In this document: positions 16,621 to 26,260 of the stretch, piece after piece
How the letters are laid out: every line of letters starts with the position of its first letter
Numbering within the stretch: position 1 is the first letter of the stretch
Assembly: GCA_964291635.2 (NCBI GenBank)
Contig: OZ219892.1
Location: 558,001 to 622,000, forward strand
Direction of reading: 5' to 3'
Length of the DNA stretch: 64,000 nucleotides
Source of the DNA: JAPPHA01 sp964291635
GTDB lineage: Bacteria; Pseudomonadota; Alphaproteobacteria; Rhodobacterales; Rhodobacteraceae
The notes under the pieces: model-generated
Told to the model about the DNA's origin: nothing
The model's database searches: none
Seen by the model: the letters and a program-made list of their open reading frames with translations, nothing else
Program-made: the position numbers and the translations under genes

Positions 16621-18156
16621 TCACACGTTGTTGGGTCCGAAGTCCATGTACGGCAATACGTAGGGCTGCCAGTCGAGATCCTTCTTCTTGCCGTAGAGCC
16701 AGACTTCCTGGAACAGCACGATGCCCATGGGGTCGGCCGTTTCCCATTCCGTCATCATTGCCCTGAACGCGTCCCGGCGGGCCGCCTTGTCAGGCTCGTT
16801 TTCCAGGATGATCCCGTTGGCGTTGAACGTGTCGTTCACCCAGCCCCAGCCGCGGCCTTCCATGACCGAAGGCTTGAACAGGCGCCAGAGGATCGTTGCC
16901 GGATCCTGCCAGACCATGGTGGCGGACATGTTCCTGATTGAATGGTGGCCGCGTGTGATCTGCTTCCAGTTTTCCCGGATCTGAAGCTCGATATTGATGC
17001 CGACTGCCTTCCACATTTCGCGCAGAACTTCGGCGACCGCGACCTCCGTATCGATGACGTTCGGCAACAGCGGATAGTCTATGACCTCGCCCTCGTAGCC
17101 GGATTTGGCAAGTTCCTCCCTCGCCCGCTCGGGATCGTATACCGGCACGGGATAATCGGCATCGTAGACTTCACCGAAACTCGGCAGCTGCAGTCCGTTC
17201 GGGACGCTGGCGCGTCCGGCCAGCAGTGCGTCCACCAGCAACTGGCGATCGACCGCAAGGCTCAACGCGCGCCGAAAGTGCACGTTCTTCATCATCGGAT
17301 GGGCGAAGTCGCCCTGGTTGAAAATGAGGATCCGGAGTTTTGCCCCGGGACCGCCGACGACCTCGATGTCATCGTAGTTGTCGATCGTCGATATCTGGTC
17401 GACCGGGACGACAGTGATGACATCGAAATCCCCTGAAGCGAGGCCGGCGATTCTGCCGGCTACTTCGGGAACTTCCACGAAAGTGAGCGACTGCACGTTG
17501 GGCGATCCACCCCAGTAATCGTCGAACGCCTCCAGAACAAACCGGTCGGTGTTGAGATCGGCCACGCGGAACGGCCCGGTGCCGATCGGCATCAGTGCCC
17601 AGTCGCCATAGCTTGGGGCATCCAGGTAGGCGCGCTTGTTGACGATTTCGCTACTCCACATCGCGAACCGCTGCTCAATGATCGGGTCGACGCCCGTCAT
17701 CACGATCTGCACCGTTTTGTCGTCAAGCACGTTTGCTTCCGAGACGTTCGAAAAGAACTGGGCCAGGCGTACCGGTCCGTCCCCCTCGCGACGTTCCTTC
17801 GAGAACGTGAACGCAACGTCTTCGGCCGTCAACTCGTCACCGTTGTGAAACCTGATACCATCCCTGAGCGTGAAGACGATTTCCCGGAAACCCTCGATTT
17901 CCCAGGAACTCGCGAGTCCCGGGCCAAGCTGCATCTGGTTGTGAAAGTCGGCCTCGATCAGCTTGTCGAACACATTGTACGAGATCGGGACCGTATAGTC
18001 GGCCGTATCCCGGCCCGGGCTGATGTTCTCCGGCAGCCGCTGCACTCCGACGATGATGTCGCGCCTCTCCTGGGCGCCGATTGCATGCGGCAGCATCGTC
18101 AGACCCGCGATGGCGCCGGCACCCTTAAGGAGTTCCCTCCTGGCTATTGTCAGCAT
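16621..18156 (-). CDS. Peptide/opine-type ABC transporter substrate-binding protein (SBP_bac_5)
   Basis: 511-aa periplasmic receptor of the DppA/OppA family. A twin-arginine-like signal (ARRELLKGAGAIAGL) suggests Tat export. Family motifs are GLASSWEIEG then FTLRDGIRFHNGDELTAEDV, GTGPFRVADL, and KNVHFRRALSLAVDRQLL. The ATG at 18156 is preceded by GGGAGGAG, which fixes the start although the frame opens earlier. It is transcribed divergently from a GntR-type regulator followed by the matching ATPase and permeases. The ligand may be a peptide, an opine or an oligosaccharide. Confidence 0.87.
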   Translation of the reverse strand: MLTIARRELLKGAGAIAGLTMLPHAIGAQERRDIIVGVQRLPENISPGRDTADYTVPISYNVFDKLIEADFHNQMQLGPGLASSWEIEGFREIVFTLRDGIRFHNGDELTAEDVAFTFSKERREGDGPVRLAQFFSNVSEANVLDDKTVQIVMTGVDPIIEQRFAMWSSEIVNKRAYLDAPSYGDWALMPIGTGPFRVADLNTDRFVLEAFDDYWGGSPNVQSLTFVEVPEVAGRIAGLASGDFDVITVVPVDQISTIDNYDDIEVVGGPGAKLRILIFNQGDFAHPMMKNVHFRRALSLAVDRQLLVDALLAGRASVPNGLQLPSFGEVYDADYPVPVYDPERAREELAKSGYEGEVIDYPLLPNVIDTEVAVAEVLREMWKAVGINIELQIRENWKQITRGHHSIRNMSATMVWQDPATILWRLFKPSVMEGRGWGWVNDTFNANGIILENEPDKAARRDAFRAMMTEWETADPMGIVLFQEVWLYGKKKDLDWQPYVLPYMDFGPNNV

Positions 18157-18227
18157 TTCCGTCTCCTCCCGTCGGTCAAGCAACATGTTAGATTCGATTC
18201 GGAGCCATTCTATCGGACAATACAATA

Positions 18228-18356
18228 CATTACAAATATAAATGATTGTGTGATTTCCAGGCTCGTCAGTTGCGTGGGATATCAAAAAAAAGTCATGTTT
18301 TTCAGCTTAATAAACAAAATTCCGCGCGAAATTAATAACGCATTACAATCATTATA
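18228..18356. promoter_or_regulatory. Divergent AT-rich promoter region with repeated operator-like motifs
   Basis: The 256-base gap between the divergent binding-protein and regulator genes is strikingly AT-rich. CATTACAA occurs at 18228-18235 and 18341-18348. TATAAATGATTGT (18237-18249) and ACAATCATTATA (18345-18356) form a near-perfect inverted pair 95 bases apart. These are good candidates for GntR-type operators that could loop across both promoters. TATAAA-like -10 sequences overlap them. Confidence 0.5.
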
Positions 18357-18412
18357 AAATGTTTGACTATGCAAGTCGGCTCCGGCATGATGCCGAATCA
18401 GGGAGCGCACCG

Positions 18413-19540
18413 ATGAACGACATTTCAGGCAGTACAGTTTTGGTGGACCAGTTGCGTGCCGAGTTCACGACTCTGGAGGCCGGCGGCCGCGTACCGACCA
18501 TGCGCGATATCGCCAGCCGGCACGATGTCAGCGTCTTCGCGGTCCAGCGGGCCTTCGAGGTTCTCAAGGAGGAAGGGTTGATTCAGAGCTTCGTCGGGCG
18601 TGGTTCCTTCGTGACCGGAGGCGACATCGCGCGGTCGAGTATCGTCGGACGGTCGCGCGCGGCGCGAATCCTGATCGTGAGCCATTCGACGCCGAGCCTG
18701 AGGGGCTACAGGGTTGCCCATTCCCTCCAGACCGAACTCCTGCAGGCCGGCTGCAGGGCCATAACCGTCAGCTACAGCGATGCAATCGAACTCGGGGATG
18801 TGCTTGGCGACGGGCGCTACGATGTGTGCGTGCTCCAGCCGAGGCGCTCCATCCTCCCGGTCGAGGTCATTGCGATGCTGAAATCGAAGGCGAAACACAT
18901 GATCGTCGAAGGTCGCGAACTCGAGCGCCTCGATGTCGATGTGTTCGTCCGGAACAGGGCCAAGAGCATGGCCTTGGCGCTGCATTCCCTGAGGGAGCTC
19001 GGGCATGCGAGAATCGGCCTTCTCACCGAGAGGCTGGATGCCGCTGCTGGCTATGCGGAAATCGAAAACCATTTCCTGCAAAACCATGCCTCGCTGCCGG
19101 GGAACGCAGAGACCCTGATTGTGCGGGCGAATGCCGACCAGGATGACGGAATCCTCGCTTCGGAGATCCGCGACGCCTTGCAGAAGGATCTTGCCAATGT
19201 CTCCGAGTTGCCCACCGGATTCATCGTGTCCGGCCGCTTTGAACCCGCATCGATCAAGGAGGGATTCCGATCCGCCGGGTTCGAGATCCCGTCGGCCGTC
19301 AGCGTCGTGAGCCTGCGCGTGGACACCGAGTCGTTCCCGGCGGACGCACGCTTTACCGCCGTCGGGCGCACGACGGAACATGTCGTCCAGGGCCTCGTGT
19401 CAATGATCAACTGGCGGTTGTCGAACCCGAGCGAACCACCGGTCCAGGTGCTGGACAATCCAAGCCTTTTCGCCGGATTCTCCACGGTCCGCATTGACAG
19501 GAATGGCGGAACCCGGCGCGCCGTGCCCGACGCCCGATGA
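18413..19540 (+). CDS. GntR-type HTH regulator with periplasmic-binding-protein-like sensor
   Basis: 375-aa regulator. The N-terminal GntR winged HTH is at about residues 8-75: QLRAEFTTLEAGGRVPTMRD, then FAVQRAFEVLKEEGLIQS and FVGRGSFV. The ~290-residue remainder resembles the LacI/RbsB-type ligand-binding fold (KHMIVEGRELERLDVDVFV, LRELGHARIGLLTERLDAA, ELPTGFIVSGRFEP). The combination is the AraR-like architecture. Start at ATG 18413 because GGGAG precedes it; the frame also opens at an ATG at 18359 with no visible Shine-Dalgarno. It probably controls the divergent binding protein and the downstream ABC genes. Confidence 0.8.
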   Translation: MNDISGSTVLVDQLRAEFTTLEAGGRVPTMRDIASRHDVSVFAVQRAFEVLKEEGLIQSFVGRGSFVTGGDIARSSIVGRSRAARILIVSHSTPSLRGYRVAHSLQTELLQAGCRAITVSYSDAIELGDVLGDGRYDVCVLQPRRSILPVEVIAMLKSKAKHMIVEGRELERLDVDVFVRNRAKSMALALHSLRELGHARIGLLTERLDAAAGYAEIENHFLQNHASLPGNAETLIVRANADQDDGILASEIRDALQKDLANVSELPTGFIVSGRFEPASIKEGFRSAGFEIPSAVSVVSLRVDTESFPADARFTAVGRTTEHVVQGLVSMINWRLSNPSEPPVQVLDNPSLFAGFSTVRIDRNGGTRRAVPDAR

Positions 19541-19574
19541 AGACCGGGGCCCGTCGACGGTAGCGGAGAAAAGG

Positions 19575-21431
19575 ATGAAAAGTCCCGCCGAGCAGAGGAA
19601 GGCCGACAGGGCAGCGCCTCTTGAAATTTCCCGCCTCACGGTCAGCGTGAACGGCGGAACCCGGAAATTCGCCGTTGTCGAGGACGTCTCGCTGCGCGTG
19701 AGGTCGGGCGAGATCCTCGGCCTGGTGGGCGAAAGCGGCAGCGGAAAGACAGTGACCTGCCTCGCGGCGCTCGGGCTCCTGGGCTCCGGCTGGCAGATGG
19801 AAGGTGAAATCAGTCTCGCGCAAACGCGGATCACCGGCGCGGCGCGCGCAGGCCAGCTGAGCTCGGTGCGCGGCCGGGAAGCGGCAATGATCTTTCAGGA
19901 CGCCAGTGCCTCGCTCAATCCGATCCAGAGGATCGGCAGGCAGCTCTCTGAAACCGTTGCGCGGTTGCGAAACGTCTCTCGCGGTGAGGCGCGGGAGATC
20001 GCGCTGGATCTTCTCAGGCGGGTCGAAATGCCGGACCCGGAAGAACGCTTTCATTCCTACCCGTTCCAGTTGTCGGGAGGCCAGAACCAGAGAGTCATGA
20101 TTGCCCTGGCCCTGGCGGGGCGTCCCGCACTGCTCTTTGCCGACGAACCCACCACGGCGCTCGATGTTACGGTGCAGTCCCAGATTCTCGGCCTGATCAA
20201 GTCTCTGCGGGACGAGACGAAAATGGGTGTCGTGTTCGTAACCCACGACCTCGGCGTCGTGAAGGAAGTGTGTGACACCGTCGCTGTCATGTACGCCGGC
20301 AGAATCGTGGAATCCGGTTCCGTAGACCGAATCATGCATGCGCCGCGCCATCCCTATACCCTGGGGCTGATCGACTCGATGCCGACCCTGTCCGGCCATA
20401 TCCCCGAAGGTATCGAAGGCCAGGTGCCGGCACCTGGCAGAAGGCCCCCGGGCTGTGCATTCGCGCCCCGGTGCCACAGGGCGCGGGAAAAGTGCAGGCT
20501 GCAGCTGCCCCAGGGCGAACAAGGCGAAGGCAGCGATTCCGTCGCCTGTTTCTTTCCACTGGCCGGCGATCTCGGCCAGACCGAACGCGCGGAACATCCG
20601 TCGCACTCCCGTCCTGCTGACGTGCCGGGGCCGGACGCCCTTCTGGTCTTGAATGGCGCGGCCTGCGACTATGTCACGCGTCGCGGCATGTTTCGGGCCG
20701 TTTCCGGCATCACCCTGTCGCTCAGGGAAGGTGACAGCCTGGCCGTCATAGGCGAAAGCGGAAGCGGCAAGTCCACGATCGGCAAGCTCATGCTGGGAAT
20801 CGAGCCCGCCAGCGAAGGAACGGCGGCGTTCGATGGCAGGCCGGTACCTGTTCTCGGCACCGCTGATCACGTCGCCTTCGCACGTTCAGTGCAACTCGTG
20901 CCGCAGAATCCCTACCTGTCCCTCGATCCCAGGGCCACGATCGGCAGCCAGGTCGAGGAACCGCTCGAGATCCACGGAATCGGTTCCAGGCAAGAGCGCC
21001 GCGCCCGGCAACGCGAACTCCTCGAGGCCGTCGGGCTCGGCCCGGAACTCGCGACGCGTTATCCCCACGAAATCAGCGGCGGCCAGTGCCAGAGGGCGGT
21101 GATTGCACGCGCATTGGCTCTCCGGCCGAAGGTGCTGATCTGTGACGAGGCCACGGCGTCGCTGGACGTGTCGGTCCAGGCGCGGATCATCGAACTCCTG
21201 CGCGATCTGCACAGGACGCACAACCTGTCCATCGTATTCATCACCCATGACCTGAGACTTGCGCGCTCGCTCTGCAGTCATGTCGCTGTCATGCGGTCCG
21301 GCCAGCTCGTCGAACTCGGCGAGTCCGCGGCCATGTTCGAGGCGCCGCAGCACCCCTACACCGAGCAGTTGCTGGCATCGATGCCGGATGTCGAGGCAAC
21401 GGCTCCCCGTTCCCCGGAGACCATGGAATGA
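19575..21431 (+). CDS. Fused dipeptide/opine ABC transporter ATPase (DppD-DppF type)
   Basis: 618-aa protein with two complete ABC ATPase domains, the fused arrangement of GsiA/YejF. The first half has Walker A GESGSGKT, LSGGQNQRVMIALAL and LLFADEPTTALDV. It ends with the oligopeptide C-terminal domain, whose cysteine-containing PPGCAFAPRCHRAREKC motif may bind an Fe-S cluster. The second half has GESGSGKST, ISGGQCQRAVIARAL and LICDEATASLDV. The ATG at 19575 follows GCGGAG; the frame opens at 19494 inside the regulator gene. Its stop overlaps the permease start by ATGA. Confidence 0.88.
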   Translation: MKSPAEQRKADRAAPLEISRLTVSVNGGTRKFAVVEDVSLRVRSGEILGLVGESGSGKTVTCLAALGLLGSGWQMEGEISLAQTRITGAARAGQLSSVRGREAAMIFQDASASLNPIQRIGRQLSETVARLRNVSRGEAREIALDLLRRVEMPDPEERFHSYPFQLSGGQNQRVMIALALAGRPALLFADEPTTALDVTVQSQILGLIKSLRDETKMGVVFVTHDLGVVKEVCDTVAVMYAGRIVESGSVDRIMHAPRHPYTLGLIDSMPTLSGHIPEGIEGQVPAPGRRPPGCAFAPRCHRAREKCRLQLPQGEQGEGSDSVACFFPLAGDLGQTERAEHPSHSRPADVPGPDALLVLNGAACDYVTRRGMFRAVSGITLSLREGDSLAVIGESGSGKSTIGKLMLGIEPASEGTAAFDGRPVPVLGTADHVAFARSVQLVPQNPYLSLDPRATIGSQVEEPLEIHGIGSRQERRARQRELLEAVGLGPELATRYPHEISGGQCQRAVIARALALRPKVLICDEATASLDVSVQARIIELLRDLHRTHNLSIVFITHDLRLARSLCSHVAVMRSGQLVELGESAAMFEAPQHPYTEQLLASMPDVEATAPRSPETME

Positions 21432-22363
21432 CCGGGTTCGTGATCCGAAAGCTGCTGAGAACGCTCTTTACGCTGTTTCTTGTCGTGACGTTCGTGTTTT
21501 TCGTGCTCCGGCTTACGGGCGATCCCGTATCGGCAATGATGCCGGACGACACCGACCCGGCCATATTGGACGAGCTTCGCAAGCAGTGGGGGCTGGACCG
21601 GCCCCTCGGGGTCCAGTACCTCGAGTACTGGATCAACCTGTTCCAGGGAGACTTCGGAAACGCCTACCGTGACGGCAGGCCTGCGCTCGAGATCGTCGCC
21701 GAACGCATACCGGCGACCCTGAAACTCACGCTGACGGCGTTTGCGTTCATCGTGATCGCCGGATTCCCGCTGGGCATATTTGCTGCCGTCAACCGCGGCA
21801 CCGCAATCGACCGGGGCATCATGACCATTTCGGTCACCGGGTTCAGTTTGCCGAACTTCTTTCTCGGGATTCTGCTGATCTTCCTGCTGTCGGTAACGTT
21901 TCGGCTGCTCCCGGCGTTCGGCAGCGACCGCTGGTACAACCTCATCATGCCGGTAATCACGCTCGGCACCGCCGGTGCGGCCGTCATCGCGCGATTCGTG
22001 CGTTCATCCATGCTCGAGGTATTGAATGCGCCCTATATCCGGGCGTGCCGTGCACGAGGCATGACCGAGCGCGCGATAATCTGGACCGTGGCGCTTCCCA
22101 ACGCCGCCATTCCCACGATCACCATCATGGGATTCATGGTCGGGACCCTGATCGGTGGCTCGATCGTCACCGAAACCGTCTTCGCGTGGCCCGGCATCGG
22201 GCGCTTGCTCATCGATGCGGTTGCAGCGCGAGAACTGGCAGTGGTGCAGACTGTTGTCATGATGACAGCCGCTTCCATGGTGTTTGCCAATCTCGCCGTG
22301 GATCTCCTGTACCTGGTGATCGATCCGCGCAGGCGGTACGCGTCCGGAACGGGAGAGCAATGA
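21428..22363 (+). CDS. ABC transporter permease, DppB-like
   Basis: 311-aa inner-membrane permease with six hydrophobic segments. The N-terminal segment RTLFTLFLVVTFVFFVLRL-TGDP is typical of DppB. The cytoplasmic EAA-type loop is YIRACRARGMTERAIIWTVALPN, and GGSIVTETVFAWPGIGRLL follows. Starts with ATGA overlap on the ATPase gene and ends in ATGATG overlap with the next permease. Confidence 0.88.
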   Translation: MTGFVIRKLLRTLFTLFLVVTFVFFVLRLTGDPVSAMMPDDTDPAILDELRKQWGLDRPLGVQYLEYWINLFQGDFGNAYRDGRPALEIVAERIPATLKLTLTAFAFIVIAGFPLGIFAAVNRGTAIDRGIMTISVTGFSLPNFFLGILLIFLLSVTFRLLPAFGSDRWYNLIMPVITLGTAGAAVIARFVRSSMLEVLNAPYIRACRARGMTERAIIWTVALPNAAIPTITIMGFMVGTLIGGSIVTETVFAWPGIGRLLIDAVAARELAVVQTVVMMTAASMVFANLAVDLLYLVIDPRRRYASGTGEQ

Positions 22364-23268
22364 TGGATTTCGCCGCCACCCGTGATCCATTCGAACGCCG
22401 CTCCGCGGCCCAGGCGGCGTTTGCGTATTTCATTGCGTCACCAATCATCGTCAAGCTGGCGATACTGTGGCTGGCGATGATCCTGTTCATTGCCGTGACG
22501 GCGCGCTGGATCATGCCCTATGACTACCAGCAGACAGCCCTTCTGTCCCGCCTGCTCCCACCTGGCGCCACCGGGCCGTCCGGGGATTTTCATCTCCTGG
22601 GAACCGACCACCTCGGGCGGGATCTTCTCAGCAGGCTGTTTACGTCCATCCAGCTCACGATGCTGGTGGCGGTGTTCGGAACCTTCTTCGGTGCGGTTGT
22701 GGGAAGTTGCATAGGGTTCGTTGCGGCGAGGTTTCGAGGATGGGTGGACGACGTCATCATGGTCCTGGTCGATTTCCAGGCCTCCATGCCTTTCGTCATC
22801 ATCGCGCTGTCGGTGATCGCCGTCATGGGAACCGGCAACATGCTGCTCTTTATCCTGCTTGTCGGATTCCAGGGATGGGAACGATACGCGAGAATCTGCC
22901 GCGGCATGACACTGTCGGCAGTCAATCATGGCTACGCGGCCGCGATCCGGCTCCTCGGCGCAGGCACCCTGCGCGTCTATCTGAGGCACATCCTGCCGAA
23001 CATCCTGGCCGCGCTGGTCGTCCAGGTTTCCATCAACTTTCCCGAAACCGTCATCCTGGAAACATCCATGAGTTTCCTGGGTGTCGGAATCCAGCCCCCC
23101 AATACGTCTCTCGGCAACCTGCTGAGCTACGGGCGGGACTATCTCCTGAACGCGTGGTGGATTGCCGGCGTGCCGGGATGCGCAATTTTCTTCACGACAT
23201 TGTCCATGAGCATCATCGGAGACTGGCTGCGCGATGTTCTGGATCCAACGACGAACAGCGGGACCTGA
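22360..23268 (+). CDS. ABC transporter permease, DppC-like
   Basis: 302-aa partner permease. It has the DppC-type N-terminal helix followed by HLLGTDHLGRDLLSRLF, the family's characteristic GTD-x-x-GRD box. The EAA loop GYAAAIRLLGAGTLRVYLRH then ILPNIL and SMSFLGVGIQPPNTSLGNLL follow. Start at the first ATG of ATGATG (22360), which overlaps the DppB stop and follows GGGAGAG. Last gene of the plus-strand peptide ABC operon; the receptor is encoded divergently at 16621-18156. Confidence 0.88.
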   Translation: MMDFAATRDPFERRSAAQAAFAYFIASPIIVKLAILWLAMILFIAVTARWIMPYDYQQTALLSRLLPPGATGPSGDFHLLGTDHLGRDLLSRLFTSIQLTMLVAVFGTFFGAVVGSCIGFVAARFRGWVDDVIMVLVDFQASMPFVIIALSVIAVMGTGNMLLFILLVGFQGWERYARICRGMTLSAVNHGYAAAIRLLGAGTLRVYLRHILPNILAALVVQVSINFPETVILETSMSFLGVGIQPPNTSLGNLLSYGRDYLLNAWWIAGVPGCAIFFTTLSMSIIGDWLRDVLDPTTNSGT

Positions 23269-23624
23269 CATCCGCGGTTCACGGTTTGCAGGTGACTGAT
23301 GCAGGCATTTCCGCGGCCGCCCGGCCGGGAACGGGTTCATTGCGAAATACCGCCTGCCCCGCAATTCGCGGCCGACACGTGCGCGCGGTCCCGGACCGGT
23401 TCAATGCCAGTGCCAGCCCAGGAAGGCCGCGCGCGCCGGCCGCGCCCGGGCAACGCGACGCCGGGGAGCCGGTCAACGGGCAGTGGCAGGTCTTGCTGAA
23501 CAGGTTTTCGACGGATTCGAAGGCAAGGTGACGGCCAGGAAGTGAGCCGCCAGCGTCTCCGGCGACTTGTCTGCGCCGCCCTGCCGCTGTATTTCACCGG
23601 GCAATACCCAGCAAAGGCCGCAGC
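23269..23624. other. Intergenic, nothing recognised
   Basis: About 355 GC-rich bases between the permease and the NDUFA9-like gene. Open frames are short, overlapping and rich in Arg/Pro/Ala without family resemblance. I see no RNA gene or repeat. Confidence 0.4.
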
Positions 23625-24638
23625 ATGTCCTCAGAAAACAGGATCGTCACCATTTTCGGCGGGTCGGGGTTCGTCGGCCGGTACGTGGCACGGCGGTTCG
23701 CCCGGGCAGGCTGGCGTGTCAGGGTTGCCTGCAGGCGTCCGAACGAGGCCATCTTCGTTCGGCCCTACGGAGTCGTCGGCCAGGTCGAACCCGTGCTCGC
23801 CAATGCGCGGTTCGAAGAGTCTGCCCGTCAGGTCATCGATGGCGCTGATGCCGTCGTGAACTGCATCGGCATACTGGTGGAGAGGGGGCCACAGCGGTTC
23901 GAGGCCGTGCACGGCGAGGCGGCGGCGAGAATCGCCCGGATCGCGGCAGAACAGGGTATCCGAACCCTGGTCCATGTGTCGGCGCTGGGCGCAAATGCCG
24001 AATCGATCAGCGCCTATGCACGATCGAAGGCACTCGGCGAGCAAGGTGTGCTGGAAGCCTTCCCGACAGCCTTCATCATGCGTCCATCGATTATCTTCGG
24101 TGCCGAGGACCAGTTCTTCAACAGGTTCGCCCGAATGGCGCGGCTGTCTCCCGCCATTCCTCTCGTTGGCGCTGGCACACGATTCCAGCCCGTATACGTG
24201 GACGACATAGCGTCCGCGGTGGTTTCGGCAGTTCTGGACGCCGCCGGGCCGGAGAATTTCCCGGGCGGAATCTACGAACTCGGCGGGCCGGAGACGGAAA
24301 CGTTTCGGGAGCTGATCGAAAGGATGCTGGCAGTGATCCGCCGTCGGCGCCTGGTGATCAACGTTCCGTTCTTTGCCGCGGGGATCAATGCCAGATGCCT
24401 GGACATTCTGCAGCTGCTTTCGGGCGGACTGTTCGTCAATCACGTGCTCACCGAAGACCAGGTGCGCCAGCTGAAGGTCGACAATGTCGTCGGTCCCGAT
24501 GCGCGGACGCTGTCCGACCTTCACGTCAAACCGACAGCAATGGATGCCGTGCTCGAGACCTATCTCTATTGTTACCGTCCATACGGCCAGTACACGTCAC
24601 TGACGGAATCGGCAAAGAACCTCGATTCGACCCCCTGA
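23625..24638 (+). CDS. Complex I NDUFA9-family NAD(P)-binding protein
   Basis: 337-aa atypical short-chain dehydrogenase. The Rossmann motif TIFGGSGFVGRYVARRFA is at residues 9-26. VVNCIGILVERGPQRFEAVH, LVHVSALGANAESISAYARSK (active-site-like Ser...Tyr-x-x-x-Lys replaced by Y-A-R-S-K) and RPSIIFGAEDQFFNRFA follow. Bacterial members are homologues of the 39-kDa subunit of mitochondrial complex I and are common in Alphaproteobacteria, often next to uppP as here. Whether it acts in respiration or ubiquinone metabolism is not shown by the sequence. Confidence 0.87.
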   Translation: MSSENRIVTIFGGSGFVGRYVARRFARAGWRVRVACRRPNEAIFVRPYGVVGQVEPVLANARFEESARQVIDGADAVVNCIGILVERGPQRFEAVHGEAAARIARIAAEQGIRTLVHVSALGANAESISAYARSKALGEQGVLEAFPTAFIMRPSIIFGAEDQFFNRFARMARLSPAIPLVGAGTRFQPVYVDDIASAVVSAVLDAAGPENFPGGIYELGGPETETFRELIERMLAVIRRRRLVINVPFFAAGINARCLDILQLLSGGLFVNHVLTEDQVRQLKVDNVVGPDARTLSDLHVKPTAMDAVLETYLYCYRPYGQYTSLTESAKNLDSTP

Positions 24639-24755
24639 GAAACCTTGAAGGGGCGGCCGGGACGATCGCGCCGTCCGGCTCGGGGCATTCGTGACGTCGG
24701 CGCCGGGCGCGGAAGGCCGAGGCCTGTTTCGCGCCGTACCTTGGCAGTCGGCAGG

Positions 24756-25559
24756 TTACGTGTAGGCGATCCATAACAGCAGGACCCCGAGGCAGACGCG
24801 GTAAATGACGTAAGGTGTAAAGCTGGTGTGCCGAAGAAGGCGCATCATGAAGGTCAGGGCGCAGAGACCGGAGACGAATGAGAGCAGGGCTGCGGCCGCG
24901 CCGTCCCTGGCTGCACGCGCATCGGCAGACGCGACGACCTCGATCCCGAGCAGCGTGCCGGAGGCGAAAATCACCGGGATCGACATCAGCATGGCGAATC
25001 GGACGCTGCTTTCCCGGTCGTATCCCAGCCAGCGCGCACCCGATATCGTGATTCCGGAACGCGATGTCCCGGGGATCAGTGCCAGGACCTGCCAGAGGCC
25101 GAGAATCCAGGCCTGCCTGATCGTCCAGTTCCCGGTTTCTTCGCAGCGAGATGAATTCCGGTCGCAGACAAAAAGGACACCGGCGAAGACGATGGTCGCC
25201 CAGGCCACGACGGCAACCGAACGGAGCATGTCGGCGATGCCGGTCATCCGGAACAGGAGGCCGACGATGACAACCGGGACCGTCGCGACCGCAAGCCCCA
25301 GGAACAGCCGTGCGTCCTCCGAGTTCCTGTCACCAGACAGCAAGTGCAGGAATCCGTTGGCAACCCGGAAGACATCGGAGCGAAAATAGACCATGACCGC
25401 CCCGAGCGTACCCACGTGGACGGCGACATCGATAACCTGACCGTGATCGGGGAGGCCCGTCAGGTGGGGAACCAGGACGAGATGACCGGAAGAGGAGACC
25501 GGCAGGAACTCGGTCAATCCCTGGATCAACGCGAGCATGCTCAGGTGGAACACGGCCAT
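24756..25559 (-). CDS. uppP: Undecaprenyl-diphosphate phosphatase
   Basis: 267-aa integral membrane phosphatase (BacA/UppP) that recycles undecaprenyl diphosphate for cell-wall synthesis and gives bacitracin tolerance. Both signature motifs are present: GLTEFLPVSSSGHLVLV near the N terminus and LIPGTSRSGITI in the second half, carrying the catalytic Glu, Ser, His and Arg. Start at ATG 25559 (MAVFHLSMLALIQ); upstream in-frame sequence is not conserved. It is convergent with the NDUFA9-like gene. Confidence 0.92.
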   Translation of the reverse strand: MAVFHLSMLALIQGLTEFLPVSSSGHLVLVPHLTGLPDHGQVIDVAVHVGTLGAVMVYFRSDVFRVANGFLHLLSGDRNSEDARLFLGLAVATVPVVIVGLLFRMTGIADMLRSVAVVAWATIVFAGVLFVCDRNSSRCEETGNWTIRQAWILGLWQVLALIPGTSRSGITISGARWLGYDRESSVRFAMLMSIPVIFASGTLLGIEVVASADARAARDGAAAALLSFVSGLCALTFMMRLLRHTSFTPYVIYRVCLGVLLLWIAYT

Positions 25560-25921
25560 TCTGGGTCTCCGGCAATGACGACGGCAACAATAGATGTGTT
25601 GCCTCGCCGTGCAACCATGCAAAAAGGCAAGGTTTCATGTCATGAATATTTTGAATTTACTTTGCCGTTATTCCCCCTTCGCTCACGATCCCGTCAAAAA
25701 GGTCAGAAGTTTTGTCTTCTGTCTACGGCGGGGTTTCAGCAAAAGCACGGGTTCCGCATGTCACGAACCGTTTGCTGTCCGTCAGCAAGACGGAAATCGA
25801 GTGGCTGCATCGAAACCGTGGACATGAATCCGGTAGCCAGTTGAAATCGTATGGCACCGCAGCGGATGCTCGGAGTCGTCATGATCGGGCGCGAGATGCC
25901 GGTCAAGCGGTCTCCGGATCC
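25560..25921. other. Intergenic and gltB-flanking decayed sequence
   Basis: About 360 bases upstream of the gltB remnant. The first ~100 are AT-rich and probably the uppP promoter. The rest has only short frames without similarity I can name. If it was once gltB, it has diverged beyond recognition, so the remnant appears to begin abruptly near 25922. Confidence 0.4.
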
Positions 25922-26116
25922 AACGGATGTGAATGCATGACGGGAGGCATGGCCTACATTCATGATCCCGACGGTCATGTGTCCGCCTCCCTGAACATGG
26001 ACTCGATCGTGTCCTGTCCTGCTGGGACGCCGCACCGGCAATCACAACTGCAGGAACTGGTTACGCTCCATCGGGACGAAACGGGCGGGCCGGGTGCCGC
26101 GGATATCCTTCGCCAG
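25922..26116 (+). pseudogene. gltB: Glutamate synthase large subunit C-terminal remnant, part 1
   Basis: Reads NGCECMTGGMAYIHDPDGHV, then SASLNMDSIV, VTLHRDETGGPGAADILRQ. This matches the end of the GXGXG domain and the following helix of GltB (HGCEYMTGGxAYV... and ...LIxRHxxxTGSxxAxxIL). Only the last ~85 codons of a ~1500-codon gene are present. The frame stops at TGA 26117-26119 exactly where an IS200/IS605 element begins and resumes on its other side at 27794. A second, intact gltB elsewhere in the genome is likely. Confidence 0.65.
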
Positions 26117-26260
26117 TGAACACTCCGTCGCCTGAAGACGACGGCTTCGCGGCCAAGCTACGCGGCAACCCGCACGCTTCGCGACCGCAGGCCGGTTCCC
26201 GGCCCCTTGAGTTGTTGCAACACGTTGCGGGCGGGGTTGACGTCGCGGTCAAGGACGAGG
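26117..26260 (-). ncRNA. Predicted TnpB guide RNA (omega RNA) region
   Basis: For tnpB genes of this family the guide RNA scaffold overlaps the 3' end of tnpB and the element's right end, with the guide taken from the flanking DNA. Here that region is about 26117-26260 on the minus strand, including the right-end hairpin. The adjoining guide would be the gltB sequence just left of 26117. The location is inferred by analogy; the 5' end is not determined. Confidence 0.35.
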
